Assembly: GCF_019061145.1 (NCBI RefSeq)
Contig: NZ_JAHQZS010000005.1
Span: 248,001 to 312,000, forward strand
Origin: Anianabacter salinae
GTDB lineage: Bacteria; Pseudomonadota; Alphaproteobacteria; Rhodobacterales; Rhodobacteraceae
Direction of reading: 5' to 3'
Length of the DNA stretch: 64,000 bases
This document shows, in pieces, positions 16,996-25,671 of the stretch. The translations under genes and the position numbers were made by a program. The notes below the pieces were generated by a model. The model saw only the letters and a program-made list of their open reading frames with translations, was not told where the DNA came from and made no database searches. The first letter of the stretch is position 1, and every line of letters starts with the position of its first letter.

Positions 16996-17769
16996 TCAGG
17001 CGCCGTTTGCCCCCGAGACCACGCCTTGCCACACTGCCTTGCCGCCGCAGACCACTCCGGGCGTCAATGCGGCGGGCGAATTGAACTGCAGCGCAGCGCC
17101 AAAGCGATCGGATACCGCCGCCCCGGCCTCGGCGGCGATCAGCGCCCCGGCGGCGATGTCCCATTCCCAGGCGTCGCGGAAGGTGATCATCGCGTCGTAT
17201 CGACCTTCGGCGACAAGGCACATGCGGTAGGCAAGCGACGGGCGGAAATGGCGGCTCACGTCCGGCACGCCGCCGGGCCAGTGGTGTGGTTCAAAGGCGG
17301 CCTTGTTGGCAAGCACGCGGGCGCCGGTCAGGCTGTCCGGCGTGCTGGCACGGATCGCCGCGTTGTTGAGCATCGCCCCCTCACCCGAAGCGGCCGAGAA
17401 CAGCCGGTCCTTCGCGGGCAGGAAGACGGCAGCAGCGACCGGCACGCCGTCTGTCACGACGGCCAACGACAGCGCCCACGTATCCTCGCCCGCGACATAG
17501 GCGCGGGTGCCGTCGATGGGATCGACGACAAAGACGCTGCGGCGGGACAGGCGGGCGGCATCGTCGGGGGTTTCCTCGGACAACCAGCCATAGTCGGGGC
17601 GCGCCGCTGTCAGATGCGCCTTGAGCGCGGCATCGACCGCATAGTCGGCTTCGGACACCGGCCCGGCGCCGTCGTCCTTGTGCCAGACGGTCTGGTCGGT
17701 CTTCCAGCGGTCCAGCGCCAGCGGCGCGGCGGCGCGCGCCGCCGCGATGAGCAGGCCAAGGTCATTCAC
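16996..17769 (-). CDS. Inositol monophosphatase-family phosphatase (CysQ/HisN-like)
   Basis: A 257-aa Mg2+-dependent, Li+-sensitive phosphatase family protein. Metal and catalytic motifs are present: SEETPDD (for GEE), DPIDGTRAYVAGEDTW, and WEWDIAAGALIAAEAGA near the C-terminus. The closest feel is CysQ, which hydrolyses 3'-phosphoadenosine 5'-phosphate, but inositol- or histidinol-phosphatase activity cannot be excluded. The GTG start at 17769 lies 8 nt inside the end of pmbA, so the two are co-translated. A PAPS-using sulfotransferase gene lies in the same window (31858), which would need PAP removal, but it is not linked by operon. Confidence 0.88.
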   Translation of the reverse strand: MNDLGLLIAAARAAAPLALDRWKTDQTVWHKDDGAGPVSEADYAVDAALKAHLTAARPDYGWLSEETPDDAARLSRRSVFVVDPIDGTRAYVAGEDTWALSLAVVTDGVPVAAAVFLPAKDRLFSAASGEGAMLNNAAIRASTPDSLTGARVLANKAAFEPHHWPGGVPDVSRHFRPSLAYRMCLVAEGRYDAMITFRDAWEWDIAAGALIAAEAGAAVSDRFGAALQFNSPAALTPGVVCGGKAVWQGVVSGANGA

Positions 17770-19108
17770 CGGCGAGCGTCAGCCCCTCGACCAGCAGCGA
17801 CGGAACGACGCGCGACAGATGCAGGCGTGCATCATTGGCGGGCACGATCGTCTTCAGCATGTCCCGCAGGTTCCCGGCGAGGGTGCATTCGTTGACCGGA
17901 TAGGCGATCTCTCCGTTTTCGATCCAGAAGCCCGAGGCGCCGCGCGAATAATCCCCGGTGGTCGGGTTGATCGACGAGCCGATCAGCGAGGTGACCAGCA
18001 GCCCCGTTCCCATCTCGCGCATCAGGTCTTCGCGGCTGGCTGTGCCTTGCGTGAGGGCAATGTTGCCAGTGCTGGGGGACGGCGGCGACGACGGCCCGCG
18101 CGCGGCGTTGCCGGTGCTGTCCATGCCCAGCTTGCGCGCCGTGGCAAGGTCGAGCACCCAGCCGGTCAGCGTGCCGTCCTTTACGATGTCGCGGGCACGG
18201 GTCGGCAGACCTTCGGCGTCAAAGGGGCGCGAGCCCGAGGCGCGGGTGCGGTGCGGGTCTTCGGTCAGCGACAGATGCGCGGGAAGAACCTGCGCGCCGT
18301 TCAGGTCCGACGCCCAGGACGATCCGCGCGCAATGGACGCGCCGTTGATCGCCATCAGCAGATGCCCGATCAGCCCCGACGAGATGCGTTCGTCATAAAG
18401 CACCGGGTAGGCGCCGGTTTTCGGGCGGCGCGGATTGGCGCGGGCGGCGGTGCGCTCGCCTGCGATGCGGCCTATTTCCTCTGGCGACAGCATGTCCGAG
18501 CGATAGATCCGGCCATCGCCGAAATAGTCACGCTCCATGCCCGTGCCTTCGCCGGTGATGGCGACGCAGGACAGCCCGCTGTCGGTGCGCGAATACCCCC
18601 CTGCAAAGCCGTTGCTGGCAGCAAGGTAAATGTTGCGGCGGCCATACCCGGCAGAGGCGCCCTGCACCTGCGCGACGCCTTTCACGACCAGCGCGGCTGC
18701 CTCGGCGCGGCGCGCCTCGTCTTCCAGATCAGCCGGGCTCGGCTCGGGCGCAGGGTCTGCAAGATCCAGCGCGGCGACGTTCCAGTCGCGGGACAGCTGG
18801 CCGGGATCCGCCAGCCCGATATACGGGTCTTCGGGCGCCTCGCGCGCCATCGCGGCGGCACGTTCGGCCATGGTGCGGATCGTGTCGGGGCGGGTGTCCG
18901 ACGCCGAGACGCAGGCCTGCCGCTGCCCGATCAGCACGCGCAGGCCGATCTCGATGCCCTCGGACCGCTCGGCATGTTCCAGCGCGCCTTTCAGCACGTC
19001 GATCGACAGCGACGTTCCATCGACGGCGATGGCGTCTGCCTGGTCGGCGCCCGCGGCGCGGGCCGCGTCCAGAAGTGCGGCGGTAAGGTCTTGCAGCCGG
19101 TCGGCCAT
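17762..19108 (-). CDS. pmbA: TldD/PmbA-family metalloprotease subunit PmbA (TldE)
   Basis: A 448-aa TldE/PmbA homologue, partner of TldD in a metalloprotease that trims peptides such as microcin precursors and can degrade antitoxins. Family segments include IGLRVLIGQRQACVSASDTR, YLAASNGFAGGYSRT, PVLYDERISSGLIGHL, ASGSRPFDAEGLPTR and NEGF-like GASGFWIENGEIAYPVNE. PmbA lacks the HExxxH zinc motif of TldD, as here. No tldD lies nearby. The ATG at 19108 follows GAAAGGG. The gene overlaps the downstream phosphatase by 8 nt. Confidence 0.92.
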   Translation of the reverse strand: MADRLQDLTAALLDAARAAGADQADAIAVDGTSLSIDVLKGALEHAERSEGIEIGLRVLIGQRQACVSASDTRPDTIRTMAERAAAMAREAPEDPYIGLADPGQLSRDWNVAALDLADPAPEPSPADLEDEARRAEAAALVVKGVAQVQGASAGYGRRNIYLAASNGFAGGYSRTDSGLSCVAITGEGTGMERDYFGDGRIYRSDMLSPEEIGRIAGERTAARANPRRPKTGAYPVLYDERISSGLIGHLLMAINGASIARGSSWASDLNGAQVLPAHLSLTEDPHRTRASGSRPFDAEGLPTRARDIVKDGTLTGWVLDLATARKLGMDSTGNAARGPSSPPSPSTGNIALTQGTASREDLMREMGTGLLVTSLIGSSINPTTGDYSRGASGFWIENGEIAYPVNECTLAGNLRDMLKTIVPANDARLHLSRVVPSLLVEGLTLAGE

Positions 19109-19258
19109 GTCTGCCCTTTCGGAAGGTCAATGGCGTGGAGGTAGTCCGTGCCACGGTCGCGTGCAAGGCAGGGGCCCTGCCGACACGCGCGCCCATTGCC
19201 GGAGAAACCGGGGACGCCTGAACGGGCCGTTGGCACGCGTGGTCGGCCTGGGGAGTGC

Positions 19259-19282
19259 GGGTGCCCCGGTTTCGGGGCACCC
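19259..19282. terminator. Perfect 9-bp hairpin after the DUF2125 gene
   Basis: GGGTGCCCC and GGGGCACCC around a 6-nt loop, 7 nt past the stop of the DUF2125 gene. It has no T-run on the minus strand, so it may stabilise the 3' end rather than terminate by itself. Confidence 0.5.
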
Positions 19283-19288
19283 ATTGGA

Positions 19289-20773
19289 TCACTGAAGCTG
19301 TTGGCCGTTGGCAAAGATGCTGCCGTCCGGCTGCACCTCGATTGTGGACACCAGCGTATCCTCGCCTTCGCCCGGCTGGGCGAACAGGCCCATGAACATG
19401 CGGGCGGCCATCGCCTGTTCCTGCGGGACAAAGCCCATGGCGACCAGCGTGTCCAGCAAGGCGACGCCGCCGACAAGCTGCAGGTCGACCTGCCCGTCCG
19501 GCGCGGGCATGCCGTCGAAGGTCTCGGTGTCCGAGTTGTCGAAGGTAAAGCCGCCGGTTCCGGTCAGTTCCGCACCGGCAAGGGACAGGGTCAGGGTGTC
19601 GAGGTTCAGCGCGGACAATTCGCCGGGCACTTCGGCCTCGTCCATCGCCTCGGTGTCAAAGATGTTCTGCAGCCAGCGCGCTTGTCCGCTGACCTCGATC
19701 AGCAGTGTCGCGGGATCGCGCGGAAGCTGGCCCGCGGGATCGAACACGCCCCAGATCATGTCGCTGATGGTCAGCCCGGACAGGTTCACAAGCGCCGAGA
19801 ACGGTTCCGGCTCTGCCGTCTCGGTCACCGGGATCGAGATTCCGATGCCGATTTCCTCAAGGTTGGCAGTGACCTCGGGGAACGGAATCTCGTCGCCCGA
19901 TACTGTCATGGAGACGGCGGTGTTGGACACGTCATAGACCAGCCCGTCTTGCGAAATGGCCAGCTCGAAGCGGCCCGATGCGGCGGCGCCCGCCAGTTGG
20001 AACGCCTCGTCCCCGGTCGCCGCGATGTCGTAGGACGCCTCTCCGTGCGTCACGAGGGTTTCCGTCACGAACCCCGCGTCGATCATCGCAGCCATGTCAT
20101 CCGATTCGATCTGCGGCAACACGGCGGCCGATGTCACGTTGATGTCCGCCGCGGCGCCCGTCAGCGCAAACTCGCTCCCGTCATCGGTGCCGGTCACGGA
20201 CAAGAGCGCGCCGCCTGCCGTGATCTCTCCGGCAAGTTCGGTAAGATCGCCCGCAACGGTGCTGTAGCCTGCGTCGACGTCGGTCAGTCCGAACTCGATC
20301 AGGCCATCAGTCAGGCCGTCTTCCTCGTTCGGTGGAACGATGCTGGCGGTGATCGCATCGGCGGTGATCGCGTAATCGATGCTGCCGGGATCGCCCGAGG
20401 CAAGCATCATCATGTTGCTTTGCTCGATCGCGATGGAAGTTTCCAGCGTCTCGCCGTCCACGGTGGTCGTGGTCTGCATCGTGTAGGACGGCGACATCTC
20501 GATACTGACGGTGCCGTCGCCGTTTTCGGTAAAGGTCACCTCGTCGATGGCGCCGTCTAGCGTCATGTCGTCGGTGTCTTGCGTGATCGTGACGCCGGAC
20601 ACGGTCAGCGTCGCGCCGGACATGTCCTCGGTTTCAGCGGCGACGGTCTGGCCGACAGAGGCGGACAGCTCTTGCCAACTGGTCCAGACATCCTGTGCGG
20701 AGACATCGGCGGCGGCGGGTGCGGACAGACCGGCAAGCGCGGTCGTGGCGCAGAGAAAAAGACGATAGGTCAT
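19289..20773 (-). CDS. Exported DUF2125 domain protein
   Basis: A 494-aa exported protein. The N-terminal signal peptide (MTYRLFLCATTALAGLSAPA) is cleaved before ADVSAQDVW. The mature protein is acidic, Thr/Asp-rich and made of repeated beta strands (for example GATLTVSGVTITQDTDDMTL and GTGGFTFDNSDTETFDG), consistent with a large beta-sheet periplasmic or outer-membrane-associated protein of the DUF2125 family found in Alphaproteobacteria. I chose the ATG at 20773 for the signal peptide and AGGATCTGCC upstream; 43 more in-frame codons look spurious. It is divergent from the SDR gene. Function unknown. Confidence 0.8.
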   Translation of the reverse strand: MTYRLFLCATTALAGLSAPAAADVSAQDVWTSWQELSASVGQTVAAETEDMSGATLTVSGVTITQDTDDMTLDGAIDEVTFTENGDGTVSIEMSPSYTMQTTTTVDGETLETSIAIEQSNMMMLASGDPGSIDYAITADAITASIVPPNEEDGLTDGLIEFGLTDVDAGYSTVAGDLTELAGEITAGGALLSVTGTDDGSEFALTGAAADINVTSAAVLPQIESDDMAAMIDAGFVTETLVTHGEASYDIAATGDEAFQLAGAAASGRFELAISQDGLVYDVSNTAVSMTVSGDEIPFPEVTANLEEIGIGISIPVTETAEPEPFSALVNLSGLTISDMIWGVFDPAGQLPRDPATLLIEVSGQARWLQNIFDTEAMDEAEVPGELSALNLDTLTLSLAGAELTGTGGFTFDNSDTETFDGMPAPDGQVDLQLVGGVALLDTLVAMGFVPQEQAMAARMFMGLFAQPGEGEDTLVSTIEVQPDGSIFANGQQLQ

Positions 20774-20922
20774 GGCAGATCCTGGGTTTTGAGGGGCAGC
20801 GAGCGCGCACAGCTTCGGTTGCATGTCGATTCCGGTCAACCCCGGGCACGGGATCAGGGGCGGCGTCTGGCGCAGGCCGCCTTTGCGCGTTACCTGTGGC
20901 ACCGATATGCGGAGACGATGAC

Positions 20923-21678
20923 ATGACGGACCTGAACGGAAAAACGGTGCTGATCACCGGGGCCAGCCGCGGCATCGGCGCGGCATCGGCCGAGGCTTTT
21001 GCAGCGGCGGGCGCGAACGTGGTGCTGGTCGCGCGCAGCGAAGGCGCCATCACCGAGATTGCGGGACGGATCGGCAAGACCGCGCTTGCGGTGCCCTGCG
21101 ACGTGTCCCGCTTTGGCGATGTCGAGGCTGCGGTCAAGGCCGCGGTCGATACCTTCGGCAGGCTCGACGTGCTGGTGAACAATGCCGGGGTGATCGAACC
21201 GATCGCGCGGATGGCGGACAGCGATCCCGATACCTGGGGGCACGCTCTCGATATCAACGTCAAGGGCGTCTATCACGGGATGCGCGCCGCGCTGCCGGTG
21301 ATGTTGGGTGCGGGCGGCGGCACGGTGCTTACAGTGTCATCCAGCGCCGCGCATGGCCCGGTCGAGGGATGGTCGCACTACTGCACGTCCAAGGCGGGGG
21401 CGGCGATGCTGACCCGGATGCTGGACACCGAATACCGCGCGTCGGGCGTGCGCGCGATGGGCCTGTCGCCGGGCACCGTCGCCACGCAGATGCAGCGAGA
21501 GATCAAGGCATCCGGCATCAACCCGGTATCGCGGCTGGAGTGGTCCGATCACATTCCGCCTGAATGGGTGGCGAAAGCGCTGGTGTGGATGTGCGGCCCG
21601 GACGCCGACGCGCATCTGGGCGAGGAACTGGCGCTGCGCGATCCGGGATTGCGCGCCCGGCTGGGCCTGTCCGCGTGA
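20923..21678 (+). CDS. Short-chain dehydrogenase/reductase
   Basis: A 251-aa classical SDR. The cofactor loop TGASRGIGAASAEAF, NNAGV, catalytic SSSAAHG...YCTSK (Ser, Tyr, Lys), and the post-catalytic PGTVATQMQ are all present. NAD versus NADP preference is unclear. GGAG lies 10 nt before the ATG. It is coupled to the following enoyl-CoA hydratase by a GTGA overlap, so the pair may act on an acyl-CoA or hydroxyacid substrate. Confidence 0.92.
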   Translation: MTDLNGKTVLITGASRGIGAASAEAFAAAGANVVLVARSEGAITEIAGRIGKTALAVPCDVSRFGDVEAAVKAAVDTFGRLDVLVNNAGVIEPIARMADSDPDTWGHALDINVKGVYHGMRAALPVMLGAGGGTVLTVSSSAAHGPVEGWSHYCTSKAGAAMLTRMLDTEYRASGVRAMGLSPGTVATQMQREIKASGINPVSRLEWSDHIPPEWVAKALVWMCGPDADAHLGEELALRDPGLRARLGLSA

Positions 21679-22280
21679 TCGCCTGTCAGCGCGACGGCGC
21701 GGTCTGGACGGCGCGGATCACCCGCCCGGACAAGGCCAATTCCCTGACCCGGGACATGCTGGAGACGCTGGCAGGCTTTGCCGAAGACGCGGCGGGCGCG
21801 GCGCAGGTGCTGATCCTGACCGGTGAGGGCCGCGTGTTCAGCGCGGGCGCGGACCTGGAACAGGCGCGCGAAGGGTTGGCCACCGATCCGGTCTGGGAAC
21901 GGCTGTCGGGGGCTGTTGCAGCCTTTCCGGGGCTTTCCATCGCGGCGCTGAACGGCACGCTTGCGGGCGGCGCCTTCGGCATGGCGCTGGCCTGCGATCT
22001 GAGGATCGCGGTGCCGTCCGCCCGCTTCTTCTACCCGGTGATGAAACTGGGGTTCCTGCCGCAGCCGTCGGATCCCGGACGGCTGGTGACGCTGGTCGGC
22101 CCGGCGCGCGCGCGGCTGATCCTGATGGCAGGCGCCCGGCTCGATGCACCCGAAGCGCTGGCATTCGGCCTGATCGACCGGATCACCGAAGACCTCGAGA
22201 CCACGCTGGCCGAGTTGACGGCGGACGCGGCTGCCGCCGACCCGGCACATGTAGCGGCGATCAAGCGGATGACGTGCTGA
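21675..22280 (+). CDS. Enoyl-CoA hydratase/isomerase family protein (short)
   Basis: A 201-aa crotonase-fold protein. LILTGEGRVFSAGADLEQ forms the first oxyanion-hole strand, and AALNGTLAGGAFGMALACDLRIA the second. At 201 aa it is shorter than the usual 255-265, because the C-terminal helices are reduced, so activity could be altered. The Glu pair of true hydratases is not obvious; the segment after the oxyanion hole reads RFFYPVMKLGFLPQPSD. The GTG start overlaps the SDR stop. Family assignment is secure, the reaction is not. Confidence 0.85.
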   Translation: MIACQRDGAVWTARITRPDKANSLTRDMLETLAGFAEDAAGAAQVLILTGEGRVFSAGADLEQAREGLATDPVWERLSGAVAAFPGLSIAALNGTLAGGAFGMALACDLRIAVPSARFFYPVMKLGFLPQPSDPGRLVTLVGPARARLILMAGARLDAPEALAFGLIDRITEDLETTLAELTADAAAADPAHVAAIKRMTC

Positions 22281-22359
22281 TCCTTCTGGGTGGCAAGGAG
22301 GCCTGTCTTGCCCTGTGCAAGGCGGAAGCACGCACCGTGTTCAGACGGATAAGGGCAAG

Positions 22360-23541
22360 ATGCACATGACGGATGCGCTGGTGATCGGGGCGGGGCCTGC
22401 CGGGCTGATGGCGGCCGAGGAGTTGGCGCGCGCGGGCCGCTCCGTGGTCGTCGCCGAGGCCAAGCCGTCGGTCGGGCGCAAGTTCCTGATGGCGGGCAAG
22501 TCGGGCCTGAACCTGACCAAGGATGAACCGCTTGCCGCGCTGACCGCTGCCTACGGCGTATCGCGCGCGGCGCTGTTGCCGATGCTGACGGGCTTTGACG
22601 CGAATGCGGTGATGCGTTGGGCAGAGGATCTGGGACAACCCGTCTTCACCGGATCGTCGGGGCGGGTGTTCCCGGCGGCAATGAAAGCCTCGCCGCTGCT
22701 GCGCGCATGGCTGCGGCGACTGGATGCGGCGGGGGTCGAGATCCGCACCCGCTGGCGCTGGACCGGGTTCGAGGACGACGCGCTGGCCTTCGACACGCCG
22801 GAGGGGCACCACCTGATCCGCCCGCGCGTCACGGTCCTGGCGCTGGGCGGTGCAAGCTGGCGGCGGCTTGGATCGGATGGCACCTGGGCGCCGTGGCTGG
22901 CAGCCCGCGGAGTGGACCTGACACCTTTCGCCGCCTCGAATGTCGGGCTTTCGGTCGACTGGTCGCCGCAGATGGCGCGGCATTTCGGGCAGCCGGTCAA
23001 GGGCGCTGCGATCCATACCGGCACCCGCACCGAGCGGGGCGAGTTCATCGTGTCGTCGAAGGGGCTGGAGGGCGGCGGCGTCTACATGGTCACGCCGGAA
23101 GCGCGCGGCGGGCAACCGCTTTCGCTCGACCTCAAACCCGATTGGACCGAGGCGAAGCTGGCGGAACGTCTTGCGGGGCCGCGCGGCAAGGCGTCGCTGA
23201 CCAACTGGCTGCGCAAGGCGGCCGGTCTTGATACCGTGAAGATCGCTCTTGTGCGTGAATTCGGCGGGCCGCTGCCCGAGGGCGCGGCGCTTGCGGCGCG
23301 GATCAAGGCGCTGCCCCTTCGCCATTCCGGCCTTCGCCCGATGGACGAGGCGATCTCGACCACGGGGGGAGTCGCATGGGGCGCGCTGGACGAGCGCCTT
23401 ATGCTCAAGGCCTTGCCCGGCGTCTTTGCGGCAGGCGAGATGCTGGACTGGGAGGCGCCGACGGGCGGCTATCTTGTCACGGGCTGTCTTGCGACCGGGC
23501 GCTGGGCGGGGCAGCATGCCGCCAGCTATCCCGGAGACTGA
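22360..23541 (+). CDS. TIGR03862-type flavoprotein (BaiN/HI0933-like)
   Basis: A 393-aa FAD-dependent oxidoreductase of the HI0933/BaiN group. The Rossmann loop VIGAGPAGLMAAEELARAG is at residues about 7-25. The subgroup hallmark GRKFLMAGKSGLNLTKDEP follows, and the C-terminal TGGVAWGALDERLMLKALPG and DWEAPTGGYLVTGCLATG close the FAD site. The exact substrate is unknown for most members. ATG 22360 or 22366 could start it, since AAGGGCAAG precedes both. It is followed one base later by a PNPOx-like gene. Confidence 0.88.
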   Translation: MHMTDALVIGAGPAGLMAAEELARAGRSVVVAEAKPSVGRKFLMAGKSGLNLTKDEPLAALTAAYGVSRAALLPMLTGFDANAVMRWAEDLGQPVFTGSSGRVFPAAMKASPLLRAWLRRLDAAGVEIRTRWRWTGFEDDALAFDTPEGHHLIRPRVTVLALGGASWRRLGSDGTWAPWLAARGVDLTPFAASNVGLSVDWSPQMARHFGQPVKGAAIHTGTRTERGEFIVSSKGLEGGGVYMVTPEARGGQPLSLDLKPDWTEAKLAERLAGPRGKASLTNWLRKAAGLDTVKIALVREFGGPLPEGAALAARIKALPLRHSGLRPMDEAISTTGGVAWGALDERLMLKALPGVFAAGEMLDWEAPTGGYLVTGCLATGRWAGQHAASYPGD

Positions 23542-23542
23542 C

Positions 23543-24091
23543 ATGGCCCAGCAATTTCCCGCGCTCGACGACGGCCTGACCGACTGGATCGGCCGCCAGC
23601 ATGTGTTCTTTGCGGCCAGCGCGGCGGCGGACAGCCGGGTGAACATCTCGCCCCGGCCAGCGCGCGATTTCCGGGTTCTCGGGCCGAACCGCGCCGGATG
23701 GCTGGACCAGACCGGCAGCGGCAACGAGACGGCAGCGCACATGCTGGCCGACGGTCGCCTGACGGTGATGTTCTGCGCCTTTGACGGGCCGCCGCGCATC
23801 CTGCGGCTCTATGGCCGGGGCACTGTCCATGCGCGCGGCAGCGACGGCTACGCCGCGCTGGTGCCGCAGTTCGACGAACGCCCTGGCGCGCGCGCCATCG
23901 TGACGATCGACTTCGACCTCGTGCAGACGTCCTGCGGCTATGGCGTCCCCGTCATGGACTACCGCGAGGATCGTCCGACGCTGGATCGCTGGGCCGAGAC
24001 GAAAGGCGACGACGGCCTGCGCGACTACTGGTCAGAGCGGAACACCGTCAGCATCGACGGCCTGCCCACCGGCATCTCGGCGACGATCTAG
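23543..24091 (+). CDS. Pyridoxamine 5'-phosphate oxidase-family protein
   Basis: A 182-aa split-barrel flavin-binding family protein. The pattern QHVFFAASAAADSRVNISPR, RAGWLDQTGSGNETAAHM and RLTVMFCAFDGPPRILRLYG matches the PNPOx-like group that binds FMN, F420 or heme and reduces small molecules. It is not the vitamin B6 enzyme PdxH. The start is tightly coupled to the flavoprotein upstream. The 3' end overlaps the convergent GST by 4 nt (CTAG). Confidence 0.85.
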   Translation: MAQQFPALDDGLTDWIGRQHVFFAASAAADSRVNISPRPARDFRVLGPNRAGWLDQTGSGNETAAHMLADGRLTVMFCAFDGPPRILRLYGRGTVHARGSDGYAALVPQFDERPGARAIVTIDFDLVQTSCGYGVPVMDYREDRPTLDRWAETKGDDGLRDYWSERNTVSIDGLPTGISATI

Positions 24092-25008
24092 TCCAGCGAC
24101 CAGTCGATCACCGGCCCTTTCGGCACGATGCCCAGCGGATTGCGCAGCTCGGACGGCGAGAAATACCCGTACTTGTAGATGTCGAATTTTACCGTCTCGG
24201 AGACGCCGGGCATGTGGTAGATGCGCCGCGCATAGCGCCAGAGGTTGGGATAGTCGGTCAGCCGCCGGATATTGCACTTGAAGGCGTAGTGATACGCCAC
24301 GTCGAAGCGCGCCAGCGTCGGGAACAGCCGCAGATCGGCCTCGGTAAACACGCCGCCTGCCAGCCAATCGTGGGTGGCAAGGTGGTCCTCGATCTTGTCC
24401 AGCGTCTCGAACAAAGCGGTGACGGCGCGGTCATAGGCGTCCTGGGTGCGCGCGAACCCGGCCTTGTAGACACCGTTGTTCACGGTGGAATAGATCAGCC
24501 GGTTCCAGTCCTCGACCTCGGGCGCCAGCCCGGCGGGCAACAGGTCCATCTTCGTGGACAGCGTGCCCAGCATCCGCACGATATCGGCGGATTCGTTCGA
24601 CACGATCTGCTGCGTGGTCTTGTCGAACAGCACCGGGACGGTGACGCGCCCGGTATAGGCGGGGGACTGGCGGGCATAGACCTCGTGCAGGGCCGAAACC
24701 CTCAAGGCGCGGTCCGCATACTGGCCGCGCTTGTCGTAAATCCAGCCCTGATCGCTGCGCCGAGGCTTGGCGTAGGACACGCCGATCGCATCCTCAAAGC
24801 CCAGAAGCGTGCGCGCCAGAAGTGCGCGGTGGGCCCAGGGGCAATTCCACGCGGCGTAAAGGTGGTAGCGCCCCTTTTCCCAAGGGAACGGGCCATCCAT
24901 CGTGATCCAGTGCCGAATGACCGAGGACGCCCGCCGAAACTCGCCCTCGCGGTCGGTGTCCGGCTTGGGATCATCGACAAGGTATTCGCCCTTGAGCATC
25001 AGTCCCAT
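24088..25008 (-). CDS. Glutathionyl-hydroquinone reductase (Xi/ECM4-type GST)
   Basis: A 306-aa Xi-class glutathione transferase. The catalytic Cys sits in AAWNCPWAHR (Cys56), and the PWEKGRYHLYAAW and NESADIVRML segments bind glutathione. The C-terminal half is the all-helical domain (STVNNGVYKAGFA, ADLRLFPTLARFDVAYH). The family reduces glutathionyl-hydroquinones and related conjugates. It is 10 nt downstream of a second GST gene on the same strand, so both are probably on one transcript. Confidence 0.92.
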   Translation of the reverse strand: MGLMLKGEYLVDDPKPDTDREGEFRRASSVIRHWITMDGPFPWEKGRYHLYAAWNCPWAHRALLARTLLGFEDAIGVSYAKPRRSDQGWIYDKRGQYADRALRVSALHEVYARQSPAYTGRVTVPVLFDKTTQQIVSNESADIVRMLGTLSTKMDLLPAGLAPEVEDWNRLIYSTVNNGVYKAGFARTQDAYDRAVTALFETLDKIEDHLATHDWLAGGVFTEADLRLFPTLARFDVAYHYAFKCNIRRLTDYPNLWRYARRIYHMPGVSETVKFDIYKYGYFSPSELRNPLGIVPKGPVIDWSLD

Positions 25009-25018
25009 GAAAAGCCCT

Positions 25019-25606
25019 TCACGCCGCCAGCGCTGCCCTGAAAGCAGGGCGGTCCTGCAGACGCTTTACATAGGCGGCGAAAGCCTCGTTCTCGATGGGG
25101 AATTTCGCGCCTGTCGCCCAGGATCCGCAATGTGCGGCGATCAGGTCGGGCACGGTCATCATGTCGCCCATCACGAAGGGCTTGTCGCCCAGCTTTTCCA
25201 TGAAGCGCTCGACGCTGGTGGCGAATTCCCACTTCAGGCTGTCCTTGATCTCGGGCACGCGCCGATCCTCGGGCAGGATAAAGCTGTGGCGCGCGGCGGT
25301 CCACAGGATCGCGTCCATCTCGTCCAGCACGAACTGCGTCACGCCGTCCTGCCGGGCGCGTTCGATCGTGCCCGGCGCGTGGGTCAGCGCCTGATGCTTG
25401 TCGGCCAGAAAGGTCAGGATCGCCGTCGAATCGGTCAGCGCGACCTCGTCCACCATCAGAACCGGGATCTTGCCCGACGAATGATGTGCCTTAACCTCGT
25501 CCGAGCGGGGCGCGGCATCGACATGCTCGTAGGTCTGCCCAAGCTCCTCGAGCATCCACATCACGCGAAGCGTCCGGCTCTTCTTGCCGCCGATGACCTT
25601 GTACAT
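25019..25606 (-). CDS. Glutathione S-transferase
   Basis: A 195-aa soluble GST with a short thioredoxin-like N-terminal domain (TLRVMWMLEELGQTYEHVD, KIPVLMVDEVALTDSTAIL) and a helical C-terminal domain (LPDL-like VPDLIAAHCGSWA). The SNAIL-like SxxIL motif for the glutathione gamma-glutamyl group is present as DSTAIL. The class and substrate cannot be told. It is co-transcribed with the Xi-class GST downstream. Confidence 0.9.
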   Translation of the reverse strand: MYKVIGGKKSRTLRVMWMLEELGQTYEHVDAAPRSDEVKAHHSSGKIPVLMVDEVALTDSTAILTFLADKHQALTHAPGTIERARQDGVTQFVLDEMDAILWTAARHSFILPEDRRVPEIKDSLKWEFATSVERFMEKLGDKPFVMGDMMTVPDLIAAHCGSWATGAKFPIENEAFAAYVKRLQDRPAFRAALAA

Positions 25607-25671
25607 TGCCGTCTCCGTTTGCCGAATGTTGGGGATGTGAGGCGAGATCGCCCGAAGAGTCCAGTCGTGCG